Assembly (NCBI RefSeq): GCF_004364805.1
Contig: NZ_SOAP01000003.1
Coordinates: 434,001 to 498,000, forward strand
Length of the DNA stretch: 64,000 nucleotides
Direction: 5' to 3'
Origin: Pelagimonas phthalicica
GTDB taxonomy: Bacteria > Pseudomonadota > Alphaproteobacteria > Rhodobacterales > Rhodobacteraceae
Positions 52,227 through 60,668 of this stretch are shown here, piece by piece. The position numbers were made by a program, and so were the translations under genes. Every line of letters starts with the position of its first letter. The first letter of the stretch is position 1. The notes beneath the pieces were generated by a model that saw nothing but the letters and a program-made list of their open reading frames with translations, searched no databases and was not told the origin of the DNA.

Positions 52227-52258
52227 CCCCGCGTCGGTCTGGCTGGCGCGGGGTTTTT
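52227..52258 (+). terminator. Intrinsic terminator after soxA
   Basis: CCCCGCG (52227-52233) pairs with CGCGGGG (52247-52253), followed by five T (52254-52258). It starts 9 bases after the soxA stop and separates soxXYZA from soxBCDE. Confidence 0.85.
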
Positions 52259-52270
52259 CCTCCCTAACTT

Positions 52271-52286
52271 ATTCATGATCGTGAAT
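52271..52286. promoter_or_regulatory. Operator-like palindrome upstream of soxB
   Basis: ATTCATGATCGTGAAT fits ATTC-N8-GAAT with one mismatch in the arms. It lies just after the soxA terminator and 36 bases before the soxB start, the place expected for a second SoxR-controlled promoter. Confidence 0.65.
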
Positions 52287-52321
52287 GCGTTTGCGATAAC
52301 ACCTGAGAGAAAGCACTCCCC

Positions 52322-54019
52322 ATGATCTCACGTCGCGATTTCCTGCAAGTCTCCATGGCGGCCTCTGCCATGTATGGCGCATCCGGCTTTGGCAATTGGG
52401 CCCGTCTGGCGGCGCAGCAAAGCCTGACGCAGGACCAGCTGTTGCAGTTTGACACATTTGGCAATGTCTCCCTGATCCATGTGACAGACATCCATGCGCA
52501 GCTGATGCCGATCTATTTCCGCGAACCGTCGATCAATATCGGGGTTGGGGGCAACAAGGGCGCGGTGCCCCATATCACCGGAGCCGATTTCCGCCGCGCC
52601 TATGGGATCGAAGATGGCTCGCCCAGCCATTACGCGCTGAGCGCGGGGGATTTTGAATCGCTGGCCAAAGGCTATGGCAAGGTTGGCGGGCTTGATCGTG
52701 TGTCCACTGTGGTGAACGCCATTCGTGCCGACCGCCCCGATGCGATCCTGCTGGATGGCGGCGATACCTGGCACGGCTCTTACACCTGCTATCACACCGA
52801 AGGGCAGGACATGGTCAATGCCATGAACCACCTGAAGCCCGACGCGATGACCTTCCATTGGGAGTTCACACTGGGCTCTGACCGCGTGGCCGAGATCGTC
52901 GAGGGCCTGCCCTTTGCCGCCTTGGGTCAGAATATCTTTGACGCGGAATGGGACGAACCGGCGGAGCTGTTCAAACCCTATAAGTTCTTTGAGCGTGGCG
53001 GGGTCAAGGTCGCTGTCATCGGCCAGGCCTTCCCCTATATGCCCATCGCCAATCCGCGCTGGATGTTCCCGGAATACTCCTTTGGTATTCGCGACGAAAA
53101 CATGCAGGCCATGGTGGACGAGGTCCGCTCCATGGGTGCGGAATGTGTGGTCTGCCTCAGCCATAACGGCTTTGACGTTGATAAAAAGATGGCGGGCAAA
53201 GTGACCGGCATCGACGTGATCCTCTCTGGCCACACCCATGACGCGTTGCCCGAACCGGTGCTGGTCGGCGAGACTATTATTGTCGCCTCTGGATCGAACG
53301 GCAAATTCGTGTCGCGCGTTGATCTGGATATCCGCGATGGCCGCATGATGGGCTTCCGCCACAAGCTGATCCCGATCTTCTCGGATGTGATCGCGCCGGA
53401 TCCTGCCATGACCGCGGTGATCAACGAACAGCGTGCGCCTTATGCCGATCAACTGGCCGAAGTCATCGGCCACACCGACAGCACGCTGTATCGTCGTGGC
53501 AATTTCAATGGCTCCTGGGATGATCTGATCTGTGACGCGCTGATCTCCGAGCGCGAGGCTGACATTGCCATGTCGCCCGGCGTGCGCTGGGGGCCAAGCC
53601 TGCTGCCCGGCGATCCGATCACCCACGAAGACATCTGGAACGTGACCTCGATGAGTTATGGCGAGGCCTATCGCTCTGAAATGACAGGTGAATTCATCAA
53701 GGTGATCCTTGAGGACGTGGCTGATAACATCTTTAACCCCGATCCCTATTATCAACAGGGCGGCGACATGGTGCGCATCGGGGGCATGGGCTATCGCATC
53801 GATGTGTCCAAGCCGCAGGGCGAACGCATCACCGAGATGACCTTGCTCAAAACAGGCGAGGCGATTGACCCGGCCAAGACCTATATCGTTGCCGGTTGGG
53901 CCAGCGTGAACGAAGGCACCGAAGGCCCGCAGATTTGGGATGTGGTCGAAAGCCATATTCGCAAGCAGGGCACCGTGACGCTTGATCCCAATAACTCCGT
54001 CACTGTGGTGGGCACCTAA
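52322..54019 (+). CDS. soxB: Thiosulfohydrolase SoxB
   Basis: Dimanganese enzyme that hydrolyses the sulfone from SoxY-bound thiosulfonate to give sulfate. 565 residues; Tat signal SRRDFLQ at 3-9. Metal ligands: DIH at 56-58, LLDGGDTWHGS near 144-154, the FHWEFTLG motif near 180 and SGHTHD near 304. The SoxB-specific N-terminal and 5'-nucleotidase-like C-terminal domains are both present. It begins the soxBCDE unit. Confidence 0.96.
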   Translation: MISRRDFLQVSMAASAMYGASGFGNWARLAAQQSLTQDQLLQFDTFGNVSLIHVTDIHAQLMPIYFREPSINIGVGGNKGAVPHITGADFRRAYGIEDGSPSHYALSAGDFESLAKGYGKVGGLDRVSTVVNAIRADRPDAILLDGGDTWHGSYTCYHTEGQDMVNAMNHLKPDAMTFHWEFTLGSDRVAEIVEGLPFAALGQNIFDAEWDEPAELFKPYKFFERGGVKVAVIGQAFPYMPIANPRWMFPEYSFGIRDENMQAMVDEVRSMGAECVVCLSHNGFDVDKKMAGKVTGIDVILSGHTHDALPEPVLVGETIIVASGSNGKFVSRVDLDIRDGRMMGFRHKLIPIFSDVIAPDPAMTAVINEQRAPYADQLAEVIGHTDSTLYRRGNFNGSWDDLICDALISEREADIAMSPGVRWGPSLLPGDPITHEDIWNVTSMSYGEAYRSEMTGEFIKVILEDVADNIFNPDPYYQQGGDMVRIGGMGYRIDVSKPQGERITEMTLLKTGEAIDPAKTYIVAGWASVNEGTEGPQIWDVVESHIRKQGTVTLDPNNSVTVVGT

Positions 54020-54099
54020 GCCCACCACCCCGAAATCGGGCCGTTTTGCGACCCATCCATTCACATAGAAGAATTTGATGATCCGAAAGGAGACATGAG

Positions 54100-55380
54100 A
54101 TGGCAGAGGAAACCAAATCGGGCCCGTCCCGCCGCCAGTTCCTGACCAGCGCAGCGGCGCTTGGGGCGGGGGCCGTAGCCGGTGGGGCCAGTGCAGGCAC
54201 GCCTGACCCGCTGATCACAGAAGTACAGGACTGGGCCAGCGGCCTTGGCGATGGGGTTGACGCGACCCCCTATGGCCTGCCGATCTCGCATGAGGGGGAT
54301 GTGATCCGCCGCAATGTGGAATGGCTGACCGCAGACACGATCAGCTCGATCAACTTCACACCAATCCATGCGCTTGACGGCACGATCACGCCGCAGGGCT
54401 GCGCCTTTGAGCGGCACCATTCCGGCGCGATTGAGTTGAAGAAAGAAGATTATCGTTTGATGATCAACGGCTTGGTCGATAATCCGCTGGTCTTTACCTA
54501 TGCTGACCTCGAACGTTTCCCGCGCCAGAACCACATCTATTTCTGCGAATGCGCGGCGAATACCGGCATGGAATGGGCCGGCGCGCAGCTGAATGGCGCG
54601 CAGTTCACCCATGGCATGATCCACAACATGGAATATTCCGGCGTCACCCTGCGCACTCTGCTGGAAGAGGCCGGATTGGACGCGGCGGGCGATCTGAAAG
54701 ACAAATGGGTCTATGTCGAAGGGGCCGATGCCTCGTCGAATGGCCGCTCCATCCCGATGGAAAAGGCGCTGGATGACGTGCTTGTGGCCTTCAAAGCCAA
54801 TGGCGAGGCCCTGCGCAAAGAGCATGGCTATCCCGTGCGTCTCGTCGTTCCCGGTTGGGAAGGCAATATGTGGATCAAATGGCTGCGCCGCATCGAGGTC
54901 ATGGATGGCCCGGTCGAAAGCCGCGAAGAGACGTCCAAGTATACTGATACTTTGGAGGACGGCACCTCGCGCAAATGGACCTGGGTCATGGATGCGAAAT
55001 CCGTGGTCACCTCCCCCAGCCCGCAGGCCCCGATCAAGCACGGCAAGGGCCCGCTGGTCATCACCGGCATGGCTTGGTCCGGTCATGGGCGCATCACCCG
55101 TGTGGATGTCTCAAAGGATGGCGGCAAGACCTGGGAAACCGCGCGTCTGGGCAGCACTCAGGGCGATAACAAAGCGCTCACCCGCTTCTATCTCGACACC
55201 ACATGGGATGGCGAAGAGATGCTGCTGCAGAGCCGTGCCATGGACGAAACCGGCTATGTCCAGCCGACCAAAGCCCAACTGCGCGAAGTGCGCGGGCTGA
55301 ACTCGATCTATCACAACAATTGTATCCAGACCTGGCATGTCAAAGCCAATGGGGAGGCGGAAAATGTCGAAGTTTCTTAA
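54100..55380 (+). CDS. soxC: Sulfane dehydrogenase molybdenum subunit SoxC
   Basis: Oxidises the sulfane sulfur left on SoxY, in a six-electron step with SoxD. 426 residues with Tat signal SRRQFLT at 10-16. The molybdopterin domain is that of sulfite oxidase, with the Mo-binding cysteine probably Cys151 in ECAANTGMEW; a C-terminal dimerisation domain starts near 300. A small hairpin (CCCGA-AA-TCGGG, 54029-54040) in the gap after soxB may lower expression. Presence of SoxCD predicts full oxidation to sulfate without sulfur globules. Confidence 0.95.
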   Translation: MAEETKSGPSRRQFLTSAAALGAGAVAGGASAGTPDPLITEVQDWASGLGDGVDATPYGLPISHEGDVIRRNVEWLTADTISSINFTPIHALDGTITPQGCAFERHHSGAIELKKEDYRLMINGLVDNPLVFTYADLERFPRQNHIYFCECAANTGMEWAGAQLNGAQFTHGMIHNMEYSGVTLRTLLEEAGLDAAGDLKDKWVYVEGADASSNGRSIPMEKALDDVLVAFKANGEALRKEHGYPVRLVVPGWEGNMWIKWLRRIEVMDGPVESREETSKYTDTLEDGTSRKWTWVMDAKSVVTSPSPQAPIKHGKGPLVITGMAWSGHGRITRVDVSKDGGKTWETARLGSTQGDNKALTRFYLDTTWDGEEMLLQSRAMDETGYVQPTKAQLREVRGLNSIYHNNCIQTWHVKANGEAENVEVS

Positions 55381-56395
55381 CCTGACAGCGGCGGCACTGA
55401 TCCTCGCCACTCCGGCCATGGCCGAGAAATATGGCCTTGGCCGCACGGCTTTGCCCGAAGAAATCGCCGCTTGGGATGTGGATGTGCAGCCTGATGGCAC
55501 AGGCCTGCCGGTCGGGTCTGGCAACGCGTTTGACGGCGAAGAGATCTTTGCCGAACATTGCGCCATCTGCCATGGCGACTTTGCCGAAGGTATTGATAAC
55601 TGGCCTAAATTGGCCGGTGGCGCGGATACGCTGGATCACGAGGACCCGCTGAAAACCGTCGGTTCCTACTGGCCTTACCTCTCCACGACTTGGGATTACG
55701 TCAACCGCTCTATGCCCTTTGGCAATGCGCAATCGCTCAGCGCGGATGAGGTCTATGCCATCGTGGCCTATATCCTCTATTCCAACGACCTCATCGATGA
55801 TGAATTCGAACTGTCGAACGAAACCTTCCTGGATGTGCAGATGCCCAATGCTGGCGGCTTTATCATCGACGACCGCGAGGCGACGGAATACGCCCATTGG
55901 CGCGGTGAACCCTGCATGGAAAACTGCAAGGACAGCGTCGAAGTCACCATGCGCGCCACGGTCTTGAACGTGACACCGGATCAGGAACATGGGGACGCCG
56001 CCATGGCAGAAGAGGCCAAGGCCTCCCCAGCGCCCGCGCCCGAAGCAGCCCCTGAACCAGAGCCCGAAGTTGCGGCCCTGGATGCGGAGTTGGTCGCCAA
56101 AGGGGAAAAGGTCTTTAAGAAATGCAAGTCCTGCCACCAGGTTGGCGACAATGCCAAGCACAAGACCGGCCCGATCCTGAACGGTATCTATGGCGCAGCG
56201 ATTGGCGGGGCCGAAGGGTTCAAGTATTCCAAGACCATGGCCGGTTTCGGCGGCACTTGGGATGACGCCAATCTGGCGGGCTTTCTGGCCAAACCCAAGA
56301 AGTTCATGAAAGGCACCAAAATGTCCTTTAACGGTCTGAAAAAAGAAGGCGATATCGCCGCGATGATCGAATATCTGAAATCGGTGTCCCAGTGA
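55364..56395 (+). CDS. soxD: Sulfane dehydrogenase cytochrome subunit SoxD (diheme)
   Basis: 343 residues; signal peptide ending AMA near 20. N-terminal heme CAICH (66-70), a Pro/Ala/Glu-rich linker (about 213-238), then a C-terminal cytochrome c domain with CKSCH (254-258). ATG 55364 is used because GGGGAGG lies 4-5 bases upstream; this overlaps soxC by 17 bases. It takes electrons from SoxC and passes them to the respiratory chain. Confidence 0.94.
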   Translation: MSKFLNLTAAALILATPAMAEKYGLGRTALPEEIAAWDVDVQPDGTGLPVGSGNAFDGEEIFAEHCAICHGDFAEGIDNWPKLAGGADTLDHEDPLKTVGSYWPYLSTTWDYVNRSMPFGNAQSLSADEVYAIVAYILYSNDLIDDEFELSNETFLDVQMPNAGGFIIDDREATEYAHWRGEPCMENCKDSVEVTMRATVLNVTPDQEHGDAAMAEEAKASPAPAPEAAPEPEPEVAALDAELVAKGEKVFKKCKSCHQVGDNAKHKTGPILNGIYGAAIGGAEGFKYSKTMAGFGGTWDDANLAGFLAKPKKFMKGTKMSFNGLKKEGDIAAMIEYLKSVSQ

Positions 56396-57105
56396 TGCGC
56401 CGGTTTGCCTTTGCATGTGCTCTCGCATTGGCCCCGTTCGGGGCCGTGCACGCCGAGGAAGAGGCTGAAGCGCTGGGTGATGCCACCCGTGGCGAACAGC
56501 TCTATCGCGCCTGTATCGGCTGTCACCAGGTGGGCGAGGGGGCCCAGCATGACAAAGGGCCCAGCCTGAACGACCTCTTTGGTCGTCGTGCAGGCAGCAT
56601 GGAGGGGTTTGAATACTCTGCCGGGCTGAAGCGCGCCTTTGCGGATGGCATGGTCTGGGATATCGAACACCTCAACGCCTATCTGGAAAACCCCAAGGTC
56701 CTGGTCTCACGCACCAATATGGATTACCGCGGTATGAAGAAACCGCAGGACCGGCGCGATGTGCTGGCCTATCTGCGCACCTTCTCCGCCAGCCCGCAGG
56801 ACATTCCGGAATCCGAACCCACGGCCTTGGCATATAATGTCGAGCTGACACCCGAGATTCTAGCGATTGTTGGTGACCCGGAATATGGCGAATACCTCGC
56901 CTCGGAATGTCTGACCTGCCATCAGATCAACGGGGATGATGATGGCATTCCGGGCATTGCCTATTGGTACGAAGAAGACTTCGTCATCGCCATGCATGCC
57001 TACAAACAAAAGCTGCGTCCGCATCCGGTGATGCAGATGATGGCGGGGCGTTTGAGCGACGAAGAAATCGCCGCGCTCGCCGCGTATTTCGCCAATCTGG
57101 AATAG
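56395..57105 (+). CDS. soxE: Diheme c-type cytochrome SoxE
   Basis: 236 residues, signal peptide ending VHA near 20. Two heme motifs: CIGCH (40-44) and CLTCH (172-176). In Paracoccus pantotrophus a gene of this type follows soxD and is called soxE; its role is electron transfer, but it is not essential to the reconstituted system. ATG 56395 overlaps the soxD stop (TGATG). It is the last gene before a gap containing a tiny frame and a terminator. Confidence 0.88.
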   Translation: MRRFAFACALALAPFGAVHAEEEAEALGDATRGEQLYRACIGCHQVGEGAQHDKGPSLNDLFGRRAGSMEGFEYSAGLKRAFADGMVWDIEHLNAYLENPKVLVSRTNMDYRGMKKPQDRRDVLAYLRTFSASPQDIPESEPTALAYNVELTPEILAIVGDPEYGEYLASECLTCHQINGDDDGIPGIAYWYEEDFVIAMHAYKQKLRPHPVMQMMAGRLSDEEIAALAAYFANLE

Positions 57106-57254
57106 TGTCACACAGGGGAAAGGGTCAGGTATTCCGCAATTGTTCCAAATAGTCAGATGCTTCAGAGTGAGGGCAGGGATCGGGTTTCCGATCCCGTCTC
57201 CCTTTGTCTCTGCCGGGTCCTCCCGCCCGGCGCATTTGATTGGAACCTTTAACG

Positions 57255-57332
57255 ATGTCCTTTTCAGCCCGCATTCTCGTTCTGGGAACGGTGCTGGCTT
57301 TGGCCGCTGCCTTTGGTTTGTTGCCAAGCTGA
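57255..57332 (+). CDS. Candidate micro-protein (25 residues, single membrane helix)
   Basis: A very short frame begins at ATG 57255 and ends TGA 57332. It encodes a start of MSFSARI followed by a hydrophobic Leu/Ala/Val helix and ends LLPS. GGAA (57242-57245) lies nine bases upstream. It fills the soxE-soxF gap and is followed directly by a terminator. Coding is possible (single-helix micro-proteins are common in respiratory operons) but unproven; it could equally be part of a structured leader. Confidence 0.35.
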   Translation: MSFSARILVLGTVLALAAAFGLLPS

Positions 57333-57358
57333 CCGGTCCCATCATTTCTAAAACCATC

Positions 57359-57390
57359 ACCCCGTGGCCGAACCGGTCGCGGGGTTTTTC
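57359..57390 (+). terminator. Intrinsic terminator between soxE and soxF
   Basis: ACCCCG (57359-57364) pairs with CGGGGT (57380-57385), with a smaller inner stem, followed by five T. It ends the soxBCDE transcript 27 bases after the stop of the candidate micro-protein. Confidence 0.8.
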
Positions 57391-57402
57391 ATGTTCGTGA
57401 GT
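57387..57402. promoter_or_regulatory. Degenerate SoxR-type operator upstream of soxF
   Basis: TTTCATGTTCGTGAGT matches the soxB palindrome at 13 of 16 bases (CATG and TCGTGA are kept). It overlaps the T-run of the terminator and is 26 bases before the soxF start. Confidence 0.4.
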
Positions 57403-57427
57403 TACGAAAAACAAGGAGGAGACAAAT

Positions 57428-58687
57428 ATGACACTCAACAGACGCGCCTTTATCGGCACGGCGGCGGCGGCGACAACGCTGGCAGCCCCCATGGTGCGCG
57501 CGATGGGCAAACCCCGCGCGGTGGTGATTGGCGGCGGGGCAGGCGGCGCCACAGCCGCGCGCTATATCGCCAAGGACAGCAAGGGCGAGGTGGATGTCAC
57601 CCTGATCGAACCCACACGCACCTATTACACCTGCTTCTTTTCCAACCTCTATATCGGCGGTTTCCGCGAGCTGAGCTCAATCGGCCACACCTATGGCAAC
57701 CTGGCTGCTGAATACGGCATCAATGTTGTGCATGATTGGGCGACAGGCGTGGATCGCGATGCCAAGACGGTTGCATTGGCCGGCGGTGGCTCGGTGCCAT
57801 ATGACCGTTTGGTCATCAGCCCCGGCATCGATTTTGTCGACGGCGCGGTTCCCGGTTGGTCCACGGCGGCACAGGGAAAAATGCCCCATGCTTACAAGGC
57901 CGGGACGCAAAGCGAACTGCTCAAACGTCAGATCATGGCCATGCCCGAGGGCGGCACCTATGTCATGGTTGCTCCGCCCAACCCGTTCCGTTGCCCGCCC
58001 GGGCCGTATGAGCGGATCTCGATGGTGGCGCATTACCTCAAGAACAACAATCCGACCGCCAAGATCATCATCGCCGATCCCAAGCCGAAATTCTCCAAAC
58101 AGGCGCTGTTTGAGGAAGGCTGGGCCAAGCATTACGATGGTATGATCGAACGCATCGGCCCCGATTTCGGCGGCAATAATGTTTCGGTCAACCCGGACAC
58201 GATGGAGGTCGATATCGACGGCGAAGTGGTCAAGGCTGATGTCTGCAACGTTATCCCGGCACAAAAGGCGGGTCTGATCTGCGAGGCCGCTGGCCTTACC
58301 GAGGGCAATTGGGCCCCTGTTTCCGGCCACACGATGCAAAGCCGTTTGGACGAGAATGTCCATATTCTCGGCGATGCCTCGGCCCAGGGTGACATGCCAA
58401 AATCCGGCTTCTCGGCCAATTCTCAGGCCAAGGTGGCCGCGATGGCCGTGCGTGGCGCGCTGACCGGGTCCAAGGTTTTCCCTGCCAAGTTCTCCAACAC
58501 CTGCTGGTCGCTGATCGATACGGATGACGGGGTTAAGGTGGGCGCGTCCTATGAGGCGACGGATGAGAAAATCGCCAAGGTCGATGGCTTTATCTCAGCC
58601 ACCGGCGAAGACGCGGACCTGCGCAAACGCACCTATGAGGAAAGCGTCGGCTGGTATGCGGGCATCACCTCGGACATGTTTGGCTAA
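57428..58687 (+). CDS. soxF: Sulfide dehydrogenase-like flavoprotein SoxF (FccB family)
   Basis: 419 residues with Tat signal NRRAFIG (4-10). FAD-binding GGGAGGATAAR lies at 35-45. Cys69 in TYYTCFFSN is at the place where FccB binds FAD covalently. In Paracoccus SoxF has sulfide dehydrogenase activity and speeds thiosulfate oxidation. The C-terminal flavocytochrome c sulfide dehydrogenase dimer region (GWYAGITSDMFG ending) is intact. It forms its own unit between two terminators. soxG and soxH, found next in Paracoccus, are not present. Confidence 0.92.
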   Translation: MTLNRRAFIGTAAAATTLAAPMVRAMGKPRAVVIGGGAGGATAARYIAKDSKGEVDVTLIEPTRTYYTCFFSNLYIGGFRELSSIGHTYGNLAAEYGINVVHDWATGVDRDAKTVALAGGGSVPYDRLVISPGIDFVDGAVPGWSTAAQGKMPHAYKAGTQSELLKRQIMAMPEGGTYVMVAPPNPFRCPPGPYERISMVAHYLKNNNPTAKIIIADPKPKFSKQALFEEGWAKHYDGMIERIGPDFGGNNVSVNPDTMEVDIDGEVVKADVCNVIPAQKAGLICEAAGLTEGNWAPVSGHTMQSRLDENVHILGDASAQGDMPKSGFSANSQAKVAAMAVRGALTGSKVFPAKFSNTCWSLIDTDDGVKVGASYEATDEKIAKVDGFISATGEDADLRKRTYEESVGWYAGITSDMFG

Positions 58688-58705
58688 GCGATTGTGAAAT
58701 GAAAG

Positions 58706-58735
58706 AAAGGGCGCAACGCGGGTTGCGCCCTTTTC
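58706..58735. terminator. Bidirectional terminator between soxF and the aldo/keto reductase gene
   Basis: AAAGGGCGCAAC (58706-58717) and GTTGCGCCCTTT (58722-58733) form a perfect 12-bp stem with GCGG as loop. T-runs follow on the plus strand and CTTTC on the minus strand, so it can stop transcripts from both sides. Confidence 0.88.
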
Positions 58736-59566
58736 TTACATCAATTTGAAAACCGACGGGTCGGGCCCGGTGCGCAGGCCTTTGTCCAGCGTGGCAATCT
58801 CTGCCATTTCCGCATCTGTGAGCTCAAAGTCGAACACATTGAGGTTCTCCGCCTGACGTGCAGGATTGACCGAGCGGGTGATCACCGTCACTTCGCGTTG
58901 GATCAGCCAGCGCAGCACCACTTGCGCCGGGGATTTCCCGGTGCGCGCCGCGGCGTCAGCGATGGGTTTGCTGGCAAATTCGGCCCCATTCCCCAAAGGC
59001 GTCCAAGCCTGCACCAAAACGCCCATCTCTTTGCACACCTTGCACAATTCCGGCTGCTGCAGTTGCGGATTGACCTCGATCTGATTGATCGCCGGGGTTA
59101 CGCCGGTTGCATCAATGATGTGTTTCAGATGGTCCGCATTGAAGTTGGACACGCCAATCGACGCGATCTTCCCTTCCTTTTGCAGCTCAATCAGTGTCTC
59201 CCAGGTTTCGACATAGAGGTTCTGCATCGGAACCGGCCAGTGAATGAGAACCAGGTCCAACTGCTCCACCCCGATGCTGGTCAGGCTGCGTTCCACCGAG
59301 GCGCGGGTTTTCTCGCGGCCATGGGCATCGTTCCAGACTTTGCTGGTCAGGAACACATCCTTGCGCTCTACCCCCGAAGCCTTCAGCCCTGCGCCCTGTT
59401 CGGCCTCATTGCCATAGATCCACGCCCCATCCACCAGCCGATATCCTAGCCCAAGCGCCGAAGATACCGCCGCAGCAGTTTGATCCGCAGGGATCGACCA
59501 GATGCCAAACCCGAGCTGGTCGATATAGCGCCCGTCATTCATAAGTATCTTGGGTGAAAAAGACAT
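58736..59566 (-). CDS. Aldo/keto reductase
   Basis: 276-residue NADPH-dependent oxidoreductase of the (beta/alpha)8 type (AKR5-like length). Catalytic Asp and Tyr lie in VDGAWIYGNE (about 46-55), Lys in VFLTSKVWN near 76 and His in LVLIHWP near 109. In relatives the second motif residue is usually Thr (DTA); here it is Gly (DGA), which keeps the catalytic pair. NADPH-binding TRSVNPAR is near the C-terminus. Substrate unknown; 2,5-diketogluconate reductase is a common but weak annotation for such proteins. It appears monocistronic. Confidence 0.88.
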   Translation of the reverse strand: MSFSPKILMNDGRYIDQLGFGIWSIPADQTAAAVSSALGLGYRLVDGAWIYGNEAEQGAGLKASGVERKDVFLTSKVWNDAHGREKTRASVERSLTSIGVEQLDLVLIHWPVPMQNLYVETWETLIELQKEGKIASIGVSNFNADHLKHIIDATGVTPAINQIEVNPQLQQPELCKVCKEMGVLVQAWTPLGNGAEFASKPIADAAARTGKSPAQVVLRWLIQREVTVITRSVNPARQAENLNVFDFELTDAEMAEIATLDKGLRTGPDPSVFKLM

Positions 59567-59861
59567 CCGGAGACCTTTGATTTGATTTCGAAGTCAGGAA
59601 TTTTTACGCTGGATTTCACGAAAGCACAATCATTCAAATAAATTCGAAAAAAATAGAAATGCGGTCGATCCAAAGCCGGTTGCGAAACCTCTGACCCCAA
59701 GTCCGCGCACGATCCTGCCCATCCCGGCGGGCCAGGTGTTCATCTCTTGGTAGAACCGGCTTTTTCCCGCCATCCCCTTGCAGCCCCCTAGGGGCGGCAC
59801 TAAGACTCTATCAATACCTAGGCATTAGGCAGTTACCAGAGACTTAGCAGGCGGGACCGCG
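59567..59861. promoter_or_regulatory. Promoter region of clpP
   Basis: 295 bases with no gene. The first 90 are A/T-rich. A palindrome CCCCTAGGGG (59785-59794) lies about 70 bases before the clpP start. CTTG occurs at 59777-59780, but no good heat-shock -10 box (CYTATNT) stands at the right distance. The regulatory mode cannot be read from sequence. Confidence 0.4.
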
Positions 59862-60491
59862 ATGAAAGATCCATTAGACGTATATATGAACACTCTCGTG
59901 CCCATGGTGGTTGAACAGACCAGCCGTGGTGAGCGCGCCTATGATATCTTCTCGCGCCTGTTGAAGGAGCGGATCATTTTCCTCAACGGTCCGGTGCATG
60001 ACGGCATGTCTTCGCTGATCGTGGCGCAGCTTCTGCACCTTGAGGCGGAGAACCCGTCCAAGGAAATCTCGATGTATATCAACAGCCCCGGCGGTGTCGT
60101 GACCTCTGGCCTGTCGATCTATGACACGATGCAATATATCAAGCCCAAGGTCAGCACCCTGGTGATTGGTCAGGCGGCCTCGATGGGCTCGTTGTTGTTG
60201 ACTGCTGGCGAGGCTGGCATGCGTTTCTCGCTGCCCAATAGCCGCGTCATGGTCCACCAGCCTTCCGGTGGCTATCAAGGTCAGGCAACCGACATCATGA
60301 TTCACGCCGAAGAGACGCTGAAACTGAAAAAGCGCCTGAACGAAATCTATGTCCATCACACTGGCCGCACCTATGAAGAGGTCGAGTCCGGGCTTGAGCG
60401 CGACAACTTCATGTCTCCCGAAGAGGCCAAAGAGTGGGGTCTTATTGACGAGATCGTAACCACCCGCGCCAAAGATGGGGATGACGAGTAA
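59862..60491 (+). CDS. clpP: ATP-dependent Clp protease proteolytic subunit
   Basis: 209-residue serine peptidase that forms the 14-mer chamber for ClpX. Catalytic triad: Ser107 (GQAASMGS), His132 (MVHQPSGG) and Asp181 (ERDNFMS). Full length and canonical. A terminator follows, so clpX can be transcribed separately from its own promoter in the 177-base gap. Confidence 0.97.
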   Translation: MKDPLDVYMNTLVPMVVEQTSRGERAYDIFSRLLKERIIFLNGPVHDGMSSLIVAQLLHLEAENPSKEISMYINSPGGVVTSGLSIYDTMQYIKPKVSTLVIGQAASMGSLLLTAGEAGMRFSLPNSRVMVHQPSGGYQGQATDIMIHAEETLKLKKRLNEIYVHHTGRTYEEVESGLERDNFMSPEEAKEWGLIDEIVTTRAKDGDDE

Positions 60492-60499
60492 AAAACGGA

Positions 60500-60545
60500 C
60501 ACCCCGGTTCACATTTCCTAAAGGAATAAAACCGGGGTGATTTTC
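60500..60545 (+). terminator. Terminator between clpP and clpX
   Basis: CACCCCGGTT (60500-60509) pairs with AACCGGGGTG (60530-60539); the loop itself contains TTCCT-AA-AGGAA. ATTTTCC follows. It starts 9 bases after the clpP stop. Confidence 0.8.
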
Positions 60546-60668
60546 CGATTGTCGAGCCGGAACGCCTGTCCTAAGCTGGCAGGAACTTGGTGACCGGCAC
60601 GATGTGGGGGTGCCTGTAACGGGTCACCGTCAAAGTGAATGAACCGGGTTTTCCGGGAAAGGTACGAC

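Noticed and set aside
54029-54040. Terminator between soxB and soxC
   Set aside because: The stem has only 5 bp and the T-run is short and displaced; treated as a minor hairpin only.
59777-59815. Heat-shock (sigma-32) promoter before clpP
   Set aside because: CTTG is present, but no CYTATNT-like -10 box stands at the needed distance.
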